Below, piece by piece: positions 10,801-21,800 of a DNA stretch of 64,000 nucleotides. Source of the DNA: Pithys albifrons albifrons (Eukaryota > Chordata > Aves > Passeriformes > Thamnophilidae); NCBI RefSeq assembly GCF_047495875.1, contig NC_092458.1:104534227-104598226 (forward strand), read 5' to 3'. Each line of letters starts with the position of its first letter. The first letter of the stretch is position 1. Both the position numbers and the translations under genes were made by a program. The notes below the pieces were generated by a model. It made no database searches and had not been told where the DNA came from. It saw only the letters and a program-made list of their open reading frames with translations.

Positions 10801-13795
10801 AAATCGATGTGAAAATTTACTTCCTACTTTCCATATCAGCTGAAACACAGTTGGGGATTCTCAAAGAGTGGGAATTTTTTTTTGTTTTTGAAAACAGAGA
10901 AGACTGCCTTTGAAATGCATTAGAGAGAAAAAAAAAAAAAAAACAACTTTTCCAAATACAGGTAAAAAGAATCTCCAGAAAGCAGACTCCACCTACCATT
11001 ACTGTCATTGGCAACTGCTACAAGTGTCACACTGCAAAGGAGCCTTTCTGCTTTCAGCAGTGAATATAGCGTGTAGAAGTCCAAAGATAAGAGGCTAATG
11101 TGTGTGTCTCAAACTCCAGTAGCCTGGGCACATCAGGACTGATGTTTTCTTTCGTTCTCTTGTAGTGTTCCTACCCAGTCCAGAAGCTCTACGCTTTACC
11201 GAGTGTACATTTGAATTTCAGGCTTCAAGAGATTTTGCCTTCATAAAATCTTGCAAAACCTTTTGATTCTTTGATACCTTGAATTCACATCCAGAGAAAA
11301 ATGACACATTTTTCTCCAAGAGATTTCTTTTAATTTGATGAGAAAATAGGAGTTTACAGAGATAACATGCAACTTCACCAAAGCATTACAACAGATTACC
11401 AGGACTAGAAGGCATTGCTATAGTAAGGAACTTTTGTTACAATTAGCAAACACAAACTCCATGCTGACCATGTGGACACTACTAAAGGCTTGGTCCCCTC
11501 TCCTGACACATGCACACATGTACCCCCCAGAAGGTGGTTCTGACCCAGTAATAACTGATGTGATGCAAAACACCCCCTCTTTAATTGATTTCTCTATCTC
11601 TTCCCTTTCACCCTATTCCTTTGTCCAAAACCCACTGCCATGTACTTATACAGATGGTCAAGGACTAACATACCAATTTCCATGCTGAGGATGTAATTTA
11701 CTAATGACACTTTGTAAGATTTTGAGGACCCTCTGACTTTTATCATTCCTTTTGATCACAAGCATCTATGAATCTTGGGTCCTTCATTCCCCTTAAGGGT
11801 AGACTGTCACAATAGTGGCATGCCAGAGAACGAGAAGATGATGACAAAGTTGGTCTAAGCTAATGAAAGCTAATAACCAGTATGAGAAAGGTTCTGGTAC
11901 TCTTACATTCTGCTTGAGCTATATAATGTTTCACGGAATCTAGAGTGAAGTTAGGTGTATATCATAAAGATCACGTCCATGATGTCCATGTCCATGTGGA
12001 CATGGAGTCCACAGCTTGTTGATCTTTGTGCTGTCAGTTACCAGTGCCATTTCTGCCATGAGGTATTTGTGACAGTAACAGAGAAAATTCAAAATCCCTA
12101 CCCAGACCAAATGCTTTTCATATTTTCAAATTTTTTTTTCAAATTTTTCATATTTGTCAAATTGGCACAGCTGGGACAAATTGGGGCATATATTGATAAG
12201 AGCAATGTCAATAACGTAATAATGCTTCAATATCACATCATTTTACCTGCTAATTTAAAGGAAACACTTTGTAACATGTTGCCAGACTGAACACATCAAA
12301 CCCCAGTAATCATGTTAGGAAGAAGTAGAATGTTTGTTGTTTTGTTGTAACATTAAGTAGCAGTGACTACTGTTATGGTAGAATTGTCTTTGAGAGGACA
12401 GAGATGGACCAAGGCATTCAATATATGTGTGACATGGGCCTCTTAAAATCTAACTTGTGTTTTTATGTGGAGAATTGCAGCTCACTTATCCACCTGAGCA
12501 GAATTTGGTCAGTACTGTCCCAGGGTTTCTATTTTCCACAGTAAAGAAGAAAAAAGCTTATTTATGGTTCTGATATTATGTATTTTGTCATAAAACAATT
12601 ACTACAGACATTCTGTGCCTTATCTAAAACTAATATTGAGCATTGTATATTAATATTCTCAAACAAAATATTGCACTGTTATTATCTGGCTGAAGTGCAC
12701 TTTGTCCTCCTGCCTTCTAAAAGTGTTAAAATGGGGATTAAGACTATCACAATTTATAAATACTTCTCTATTTCCCTGGATAAATCTATTTCATTTGAAA
12801 ACCTTCAATTTGAGATAAATGCATTGATTACAATTTAAATGTCAATTATAAAGAGTCTTGTAGACATAATAAAGCAAATATTTACCATATGTTTGACACA
12901 CATTAACAGCAGAATTAACATTATTACAAATCAAATCAGTGACCTTCCTTCAATATATAATAAAGAAATCAAAAGTGCTTTCATCCTCTAATGGTCAAAA
13001 AGAAAATCAACAAGCAATTACTGCAAACATCCAAGTCATTGCGTGACTCAGTGATTCATTCAGATTCAGGCCAAGGAGACACACAATAAAACGCATCTGT
13101 TCCAAAATGTCTTGTAGATCAAATTTAAATTACGCTTTTGATGCTGTAGGAAGCAGATTTCTCTGATGCTCTGTAGATGACAGTGTGAAATGATACCGAT
13201 AGCCATGAAAAAGAAACTAAAAAATGGAAAATTTAAGATAAGGGAATGCAACTATTTAGTTACATATGTTTGCAAGGCCACACTGTAAAATGAGATTCAC
13301 AGTTAAAAAAAGGAAAGATATGAATGGGAAATTGCTAAAATTATATTTGAAGGTGACAGAAAATGAAATTAAATGACTGTATTGAGGACTGCATTGGCAA
13401 AGAGAATTGAGAAAGTTCAAAGAATTTGATTCCGTTGTAAATCTAACAACTTACCTAAAATGAATTTTGTGAAATTTACTTTTGAAACAGATGAAGCTGC
13501 AGCTGTATCTAAACTATAACTAAATGGTAAAGGAAGTGTAACTGAGATAAAGCATTCTTCTCTGAAAGTTTTAATTCCAGGCATTCAATTTCTATACCAG
13601 GTTCCAGAGTCTTATTCATGCCTGACTTTGCTTTTGAAATTACACTCTTCCTGTGTTGTAATTCATGCAGAGTTTAATTTTTTTTTTTTTTTAATTTCAG
13701 TACCACATTCCTCTCAGTCTCCTTATATCTAAAACTTCCACATCTACTTGTCTTCTTGGTTTCAGTCCAAGTTTGGGATTTTTTAATAGTCTTCT
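7821..13795. other. unique AT-rich DNA, no gene seen
   Basis: Nearly 6 kb with no recognised gene or interspersed repeat. It contains an A-run at 10928-10943, a small palindrome at 11986-12005 (CCATGTCC / GGACATGG, 4-base spacer, next to further GTCCATG copies) and a T-run around 13677-13692 followed by AATTTCAG. Confidence 0.5.
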
Positions 13796-14110
13796 TTAAT
13801 GCATGTATGTATGGTTAGGCTTCATGAACGAAGATTTGGGAAGGGCTCTCCCCATGTGGGTGTGCCCTTCGAGCCCGCACAGTGGATTTTTTAGGTAAGG
13901 CACAGCGTGCGCAGAACTGGCCCCACCCTTTAACTCCTGAGGTTCATCTGCCACAGCCGAGCAAGCTTGGACGGTGCCAGTGAAGTCCTCAGGACCAGAA
14001 CCGACAGCCCCCAGTATTCCCAGGAGGTCTCCCATCCAAGTACTAACCGGGACTGACCTTGCTTAGCTTCCGAGGTCTGATGGGATCAGACGTCAGGGTG
14101 GCATTTAACT
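13796..14110 (-). mobile_element. candidate 5S rRNA-derived SINE
   Basis: Read on the minus strand, this GC-rich insert starts near 14107 with about 105 bases of 5S ribosomal RNA sequence. It continues with about 200 bases of unrelated GC-rich body (including GGTGGGGCCAGTTCTGCGCA and GTGCGGGCTCGAAGGGC) and ends near 13796 with ATACATACATGCATT, a short tetranucleotide-like tail. A 5S head, a body and a simple-repeat tail is the architecture of a SINE3-type (5S-derived) element. The 5S internal promoter segments (A box AGCTAAGCAAGG, C box GGATGGGAGACCTCCTGG) are largely preserved. The tail would fit mobilisation by an RTE-type LINE rather than CR1, but that is inference. The alternative is a 5S retropseudogene lying next to unrelated GC-rich sequence. 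Confidence 0.65.
14002..14107 (-). pseudogene. 5S rRNA-derived sequence (SINE head)
   Basis: The minus strand matches vertebrate 5S rRNA from about nucleotide 10 to the 3' end. CCACCCTGA is followed by a region about 3 bases shorter than 5S, then TCGGAAGCTAAGCAAGGTC, GGTTAGTACTTGGATGGGAG and CTGGGAATACTGGGGGCTGT. The first ten 5S bases are missing or replaced. Substitutions and the internal shortening rule out a functional 5S gene, and the sequence runs on into other DNA with no T-run terminator where 5S should end. Confidence 0.9.
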
Positions 14111-14113
14111 GCC

Positions 14114-14156
14114 TGTCTCAGGGGTAGGGCCATCATTTTATGTCTCAGGGGTAGGG
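14114..14156 (+). repeat. 16-bp direct repeat, 27-bp period
   Basis: TGTCTCAGGGGTAGGG occurs at 14114-14129 and 14141-14156. It sits immediately beside the 5' end of the minus-strand 5S-derived element, and may be a target-site rearrangement or part of the element. Confidence 0.8.
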
Positions 14157-14774
14157 ACAGTCTTTATTTATATCGGTAATTATATATACATTTTATAAGC
14201 TGCTTTTAATTGTCATTATTGCTGACATATTATGTCTTGTAGATGTGTGGTATCTTCATTTCTTTTTAATTTGGCATGTTTGAGGGTCTGCCATCTGGCA
14301 TTCAAATAGTCAACACTAACCTTTAATGTATTTAGGCATTTACCTGCCATTGAATTCTAATATGACTTAGAATGTAAGCATGTTTGTCATTTTTTGTGAA
14401 AAGCAATTGCAATATTTGCTAGAATTGACATATAGAGATGAAACTTAGTGTAGTGAATTCTTGTTCTAAAGAGCAAAACCATGTAATATATACTGCATAT
14501 TCTTTCCTTAAAAAAACCTACATTTTTGTTCATAGAGTTTTATTATCTGTTTTGGAACATTTAAAAGGCCAGCCTGTTTCCAGAGAGTTTATTTATCCCT
14601 GTGTATCAAGGCTATCATTCATTACAAAACATTATTCCTGTTTTATTTTGTGGGGTTTGATTATCTGCTCTTTTTTGATTGGTTGGTTAGTTTTGTTTTT
14701 TAATGATAATTTTGCTGTTCTGTGACTGTGTAGTGAAAAACTAGAGTGAAGATATTTTCATGATTCTCTCTGTT
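14157..14774. other. unique AT-rich DNA, no gene seen
   Basis: No recognisable feature. The plus-strand frame at 14438-14725 is AT-rich with no domain. Confidence 0.5.
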
Positions 14775-15022
14775 TCATAGAATCACAGAATGGTTTGGGT
14801 TGGAAGACACCTTAAAGCTCATCTACTTTCAACTCTCCTGCCAAAGGCAGGTACTCCTTTCCCTACAGCAGGTTGCTCCAAGTTCCCTCCAGCCTCACCT
14901 TGAACGCTTCCAGGGATGGGGCAGCCACAGCTTCTCTGGGCAATCTCACCACAGTCCCAGTTCCTCACCACAGTCACAGAAGAGAATTTCTTCCTAATAG
15001 CTAATCTAAATTTACCCTCTAT
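14775..15022 (-). mobile_element. CR1 LINE, 3' end (first of two)
   Basis: On the minus strand the 3' terminus lies at 14775 (plus-strand reading TCATAGAATCACAGAATGG, the complement of the CR1 tail). It is followed by GGTTGGAAGACACCTTAAAG and, further in, GCAGCCACAGCTTCTCTGGG, the complement of the CR1 segment that encodes the C-terminal end of ORF2. It ends at 15022, exactly where a second CR1 tail starts. Confidence 0.93.
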
Positions 15023-15068
15023 TAGAATCATAGAATGGTTTGGCGTGGAAGGGACCTTAAGGGACATC
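15023..15068 (-). mobile_element. CR1 LINE, very short 3' tail (second of two)
   Basis: Plus-strand reading AGAATCATAGAATGG then TGGAAGGGACCTTAAGGGAC is another complete CR1 terminus in the same orientation, only about 45 bases long. It lies head to tail with the copy to its left. Confidence 0.85.
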
Positions 15069-15564
15069 CTTCTCGTGATTTCCCTGTCTCTTTGTATTCT
15101 AAATTTACACTCCCTTCTTGGCCTACAAGTAAGAGTGATGATAAATGCAAGATGAGGCCTAAGTTCTATTCCATAGTTACAAATAATTTATAGCATTTAC
15201 TAGACCTGACAATAAGAGAAATTGCAAACTCTCAGGCTAACTGTAAAAGGTACAGAGGAAAGCCATATTCTCTCTTGCCTACAGCATTCAACAACCATTA
15301 AGTTATTATAAAGCTGTAAGATACAGCATATTAAAATAACAAGGAGTTAATTCAATGCATTCAACATCTGTGAAATTCCATTTAATTCCTGGCACTGTGG
15401 TCTCTTCCAAAGCTCTTTCCAATTGCATCCATTCAAGTTAATTACCCAGAGGGAGATATGGCACAAAGACACAGTGACTGGGAGAGAGGAAGATGAAAGA
15501 TGATGAATTGACTTTTGGAATGATTGTTCTTCTTCCTCTCCAGTCTCCTGGCCTCCATGCTCAC

Positions 15565-15709
15565 CTGTAAAGGTGACTTCATGCCACCTGATGAACTCAG
15601 GGGCAACCCCCACACTGTGGGGCACACACACCTTGTAGAAAGTGACACAGACCTTGTCCCTTACTGAAGCCAACATCTGCCTGCCCACCTGGAGGTCAAG
15701 GTTGTACAT
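15565..15709 (-). other. exon-like open frame, not recognised
   Basis: On the minus strand an ATG at 15709 opens a frame of 48 codons (containing ASVRDKVCVTFYKVCVP and FIRWHEVTFTG) that runs into TTACAG|GTGAGC at 15565, a consensus splice donor. Third codon positions are mostly G or C although the surroundings are AT-rich, which is what a real exon or a coding-derived repeat would show. The frame stays open beyond the donor to 15347 with ordinary low-complexity residues. No acceptor is visible upstream. I do not recognise the peptide. It could be an exon of an unidentified gene, a processed pseudogene piece, or chance. Confidence 0.25.
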
Positions 15710-18700
15710 TTTTGAGTGTTAAATTGAGAGGGTTTTTTGTCCTGGATATCAGCCTACATACAAAACCTGGTAGTTTAAGTATAGATACTCTCTAGATTAA
15801 AGTTTGTTACAAGAAATAGCTTTCTTTTTTCTTTTTTTTCTTTTTTTTTTTTTTTAAATTCCTCATCTATATTTCTCAACCTTCCACCAAAAGCCAGGGT
15901 TTTCTTGGGAAACACCTCTTGAGAATTCATCTCTCTTCTTCTCTCTAATGAATGTGTATTTCTAGTGCACAAGTGATTTTTTTTTTTTGAGTTGTCAATA
16001 TTGCTTTGAGGTTACATGAAATGCCTGTTTATTCATGAAGAGGTCGAAATAAGAGAGTAGGAAATTTTGTTGTATTATGTTGGCCAAGGCATTATAAAAT
16101 AAAACCAAGCTTTGGTCTCTGGGGACATTTTTACAAGTGTAATTGGAACTGCTCATCGTGGGTAAGAGGAACTCAAAGCAATATTTATTTAAGTCTGTAG
16201 AAATAAAAAGGTTAGAGTTTTATTTCAAATTGCTTAACCAAGAAGTTTCATTTTAAAAGATATTTTGTAAGAGCTCTTACCTCAGTTCTTTTCTGTAGTC
16301 TGAGCTTCCTCCAACACATCAGACCTAACCCTACAGGTATTTTACCTAAGAGTATCCAGGGAATGGCCTGGCATCCACAGGATGCACCCTCTTATTTCAT
16401 GGGCTTCAATTCTCTGTTCCTGTATTTTTAATCAGACTGATTTACTTTAGCAGGCATATTTTCAAATATTCCATAAATATCTGGGAAGCTATAAAAATAA
16501 TCTATGTTTCTGTGTTCTGCCTACCTGATAGGGACTTCTTCATCTTAATGGCACTTTTTGCCAGTATCAATCATTATGAACTCTGCCATGCCCCTGAATT
16601 ACATTATAGATTTCAAATTTGGGAGTTTCTCCACTTGTGAAGTGATTCAGTGTCAATGCCACCTAACAAGCCATTTCAAAAGTCAAAGGCACTTTGGTAT
16701 ATGTTCTCTTATTGTTTTTAAAATTGAATTTATCTGCACCAAAATTATGACTAGATTTAAAACAATCCATAAAGATCAAAGTAAGAGATTTTCTCAGACT
16801 TGAATTTTGCCTGGAATGAGTTTTAAAAGGTTGTGTCATGTGTGTTCATCTGTAAGTATAACATAGTCAGGAATGGTAGGAAATAAAATAAAGACATGCT
16901 TGCATTGTTATGGGGGCTTGAGAAATAAATAGAAACTATTACATTATTGATTAATTTGAGATGGATCCAGTTCTACTGGGGTCATTATTTAATTTGATAA
17001 CTCTAAGACTGGGAAAATAATAAAATAAATAATATCTAATATAAAATCAGTGCATTCTGTGGTAGGATAGAAGTACACTGACCTCCAAATCACTTTCGTG
17101 TGGTGTGCAGAGCTTGTTTTTGCCATGATAAATGTTCTATCAGAGACTCTTGCTATTCCTTACTGGTGAGAGTCCAGGTATCAAACACTGCTTTGCACAA
17201 AACTGCTCTGGATAATTCTTATATTAGTGAACATAATTTTGGATTTTCTATTAAGTCCTATATAATCCATGATTCTATATCCCTCAGGTTTGATTTCTAA
17301 AGTTCGGAAAGTGATGTAGCATGCAATTTCTTTGTTGAAACCCTTCCTTTTTGGCAAATTAGGCCTGACAAAAGCCCCTGAAACACCTTAAGATTTGCAA
17401 TGTTTGCAGATAATGTTGTAAGGCTCTCATCTTGAGCTGCCGTATGCCAGTTGTCATGTTGCTCTTTCCCTTATGTGATAAAAGTTGAAACTAATACCTT
17501 GTGATCTGAAGTGAAGAAAATATTCAGGGTGATTGCTGTAAGTAGAGATGCATCCTGCAGGCTGAAGTGCATTGTCAGGAAAAAGTAGAGTCCAGAAAGT
17601 GCAATACAACCAAATGAAATATATTAAGCTCCTCCTGCCAGGCAACTGCAACTTCTTCATGTCTGAATGAGCCAAACAATTCCTTCTGAGCAGTTCAGTC
17701 AAAAATTCTAAATCTGGCAGGAGCAGGCTATAATGTGGCTCCCTGCTTTTGTACAGTGTCTTTTGGAACCTGGAATCAAATTGCATATCCCTGAGATATC
17801 CAAGATACCCTTAAAGGGATATCTGTGGGGGCAATACTCCAAATGTTTTGGTTGATACTGAACATGTGTGGTGGGATATGTATGCACAGTAATAATAGCA
17901 CATTGTATGTAAATTTACGAAAGTTATATTATATATATATATAAGTATATAGACTACATATGTCTATGCCTATGTATCAGTTAGAAAAATGAGATTATTG
18001 CTATGAAGGGTTGGAAAAATTAATAAATGAGGCCACTTTCAGCAAATCAACACTTGATTGACTGTCATTAATGTCACACAGCTAATGGTTAGCTCTTGAT
18101 CACTTCCAGTTGTTACCAATACATGTTCAAAGCAAGTCAGTCCTTAATACACTCTGATGAGCTGCGAGTATTCAACACCAGGGAGCTGACACTGAGTACT
18201 TGGTGTTGATGGTTGTGGTTGGCTTGGCCTTTGAGCTCACCTCATTGCTAAGGCTTGGTGCTGCTCATGCCCTCCCCAGCAGAAAAGGGGATGATCTCAT
18301 CTGCCCTTGACACAGTATGTCTTAATTTTGTGTCCAGATCTTGCTCTTGTTTTACCAGACATCTTTCTTGAGTATTGTCCAGAATCATTCTGGTTCCATG
18401 AGACATCTGTCCTGCTCATTCTGCATGACCATTTTGGTTTCATTACACATCTTTATTGACTACTGTAAATCCTGTGCTGTTATCTTGCAGATTTTACTGC
18501 TTGAACATATTTTCCTGAACCTCAGTTCTGCAGTTATACCACAAATCTCATTTGCCCTTTTGTGGCTATATTCTATTCATATATTTATGTTTTGTTGTAT
18601 TTACAAAACTCTCTAAGCAGTTGTACAATGTTATAGAATTCTTATATATAGTCACAGATTGCCCTGTTTTATTGTGTTTGTGTTGAAGAAAAATGTGCTT

Positions 18701-18811
18701 AGTATACCTTTCTTGGTCTCAAACTTTAAGGGTGCCACTGGTGCTTCTGCTACATTGTCCTAGAAGAAACTCTGCTTTATATGAAGTTTGGGATTCTATC
18801 TCAGAGATGTA

Positions 18812-18831
18812 GTGAGCCCTGCAGGGTTCAC
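18812..18831. repeat. 20-bp near-perfect palindrome
   Basis: GTGAGCCCTGCAGGGTTCAC reads the same on both strands except for one mismatched pair. An AATAAA lies about 40 bases downstream. No function is assigned. Confidence 0.7.
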
Positions 18832-21800
18832 TGGACAAGATGTTTGTTTGTAACTGGTTTTAAATGTCAATAAACAAGGCTTTGTTTGTTTTGTCTTAAT
18901 TTAACCTTTACAGTATTGTGAGTCCAAACCTAATTGTATTTTTTCAGGAGACAGAAATTTCACTAATAAAGCCAGTTACACTTGGGTGATATTTACTTGT
19001 GTAGCTTTAGGGGTTTGGCCTGAATACAGAACTAGATGTGGACAGTGTAAGTTCTGATAAGTTAGTTAAGTTAAAGGACTTGCAAATAAATATGAACAGT
19101 AAAATATACTGCACATCCAAAGAAACAGTAAAACTTTACTTATTTCCAACTTACTATTTTTGAACAAAATAATTTTAAAAAGTTATATTCCAGTTTGGAG
19201 GTAGATACCTGAAGTGCATGTGTAATGTGGGGAGTTATTCAGTATTACTTCTCAGTGTTTGAAGGTCAGAACAAAAATAAATTTAAATATTTCTGTACTT
19301 TACATAACACAAAATTAAGCTTGCATGTCCTGAAATAAAATTTTCAGCGATGAATTAGGTACTTCCACTTTCTATAGAGTGAGTAAAGAAGGTCAGTCAC
19401 TCAAGAAAGTGATATATTGTGCCAACATAGAGGACAAGAACCAGCAAACCATGAAGGGAGAGAAAAGTGATGCTGTCTGGCTTAAGGCAGCTAATTGGAG
19501 CCATAGCTTGACTTTTCCTCCTTCCCAAGCAAAGGTGTCTAAGGATAGAGTGATGTGGACAACCGTTTTGCCAAGAAGCCTGAACAGGAGGCAAAGACTG
19601 AGTGGAAAGGGGAAGAAAATGGTGAATGGAAACAATTCCTCCACGGTGGTCAAGGTAACAAGGTGTGCTGGGGTCTAGACCAAGGATCTAGATGATGGTT
19701 GAGATGTTTGGCTCCTCAGCCCAGTACCTAAACTACTTAAAGTTTAGAGGAAAGACCTAGGGTAGCTTCTGTTATTTTCTCAGGGTGCTAGTTCATAGAA
19801 TTCCTTCTCATATAAAATATATTAATATATGTAATACATAAATAATTCAGGTAGACTAGGACTCCTAAAGTGCAGTGGAGTAATATACTGGAAACATAGA
19901 AAGACGATCTGCAGTACCTAAAGCCTAAAAGTTTATGATAAAAAAACAGAGCAAACAAATAAATGAGAGTAATTCTTCATGAGTGGTGCTTTTCTGTAAG
20001 TGCATTTTAGCCTCAGATGAAAAATAAGCATATAGCCATGTAGACAGCCCTATTCTGAGTGCTGAAGAGATCATATAGTTATGACACTGCTGTGATTAAG
20101 ATAATAGGCTCTGATGTGAAGTGGCATATCTGAAATTAAGCGCAGTGGCTCCCAAGTGTCACTTCAGAGCACAGAGTGATGATGGCTCCCCTTGTGTGGC
20201 TGAGGAACTCAGATTGCAGACATGACAACCTCTGGTTTCTCTTGAATAGCCCCCAAAAACAGTATTGAGCCTGCTTCAGTTTGTTCCTGTTCATATGCCA
20301 GTGTACACTTCTATCACAATGGAAACTCACTTGGTTTTGTGTGGATGATTGAGACTCTCTGTAACAATTCCTTGCTGTGAAACTCTGGATTTCAGTGCAA
20401 GGAAAAGTAGTAAGAGTGGCAGAAGTCCCAAGTGCTCTGATTTTCCTCCTCAAACATCTGCCATGAATGGAATTTGGGGAGGGAATAGTTTAAAAGGGTT
20501 CATTATTAAAAGTAAAACTATGTGGAGACAGCTTTTGACCTAAAGCAAGTATTATGTCAGCATACTTAGCCTACACTGTTTTTCACAAAAAAGAGTATAA
20601 TGTTTAAAGAGAAAATTCAATGTCTTTTCCCTGATGTGGCTTTGCCTTCATTCATATTCTGCACTTGGGAAACTTGCTTATGCTTTTCAAATCCTCACAG
20701 TTTAACTAAAGGCTCAAGAGAGAAAGTTCAGCAACTCTGTTCTGCTCAGATAAGCACTGTAGAGCCTACCTTCCTGTGTAAACCTGATTAAGATGTTTCA
20801 AGAATTTGGAAATCCACTCTTTGCCACCTTGTATTTCTTTGTTCTTCCTGACACCAGAGCAAGCTTCTGGAACAATGAAGTCCTCCCTCTGACCTGTCAT
20901 TTGACAATTCATTGCATACAATCCCAGCAGCTTGCAGTCATTTCCTGCTGATGACAAACCATTCTCCAAATAACTTTCACTGGTAGAAAGGTTTTGAGGT
21001 CTCACTGGCTAAAATGACTTCAGCACCAGTCTTACATGTTTACTTTTAGATTTACTTGATGACTGAAAATTCTCCTAACTTTAATGCATCAAACTTTAAT
21101 GTCCACCCCTGTATGGAAGATGCCATTCTCAATCACATGAGTGCCTGATATTTTTGTCTTCTGAGATTCAGTCACTATCTCTCAAAGTCAACATATGTCA
21201 CAATGCTAGTGTTTCCTTCAGCTTCTGTTTGTGGTTATTGTTTTGTCAATTAAGTCCTATCTGAATGTTTCACAATTTTATCTGTTTAGTTGTTTTAGCT
21301 TATATACACACCATTAAGGAAGGTTTCATTTTATCTCTTTATCCCATGTTACAATTTGTTGATTGATTATTTTACTGGATAAAGCTGAGTCCTCCTCAGA
21401 CCAATTGGACTGCCAGCTTCTTTCCAACCCACTCCTCTATTGGTTGATCTGTTTCTTACCTTACAGAACACATGGAGGGAAAGGGTAAAATCATCTTGAT
21501 CCTTTATTAAGCATCTCAACTTTTTGATACCCTTCTGCAGAAGAAGTCTTGTGTCACATCATCTTGCAAAGGGACCATCTGTCAGGATACATGACAGTCC
21601 CATGCGTACACACACCACGTTGTGAATATCTTACTGTGATTAACTACTGGATTATAATTTTAATGTATAAGAAACTATCTTATTTGATGCCAGAAAAAGT
21701 ATACATATGTTTAAAAAAAATCCCAAAAATATACATGTATTTAAGGTCAGGATTTTTTGTTGCCTTTCTAAATAAACAAGAATCCAGGCTGCATACTTAA

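Noticed and set aside
13677..13705. Splice acceptor (long T-run followed by AATTTCAG)
   Set aside because: No open coding frame or donor follows. T-runs of this kind are common in this AT-rich DNA.
17925..17943. TA repeat as an origin or regulatory AT island
   Set aside because: A short simple repeat in an AT-rich setting, with no supporting signal.
20139..20152. hAT-type terminal inverted repeat (CAGTGGCTCCCAA)
   Set aside because: No matching inverted copy or 8-bp duplication within reach.
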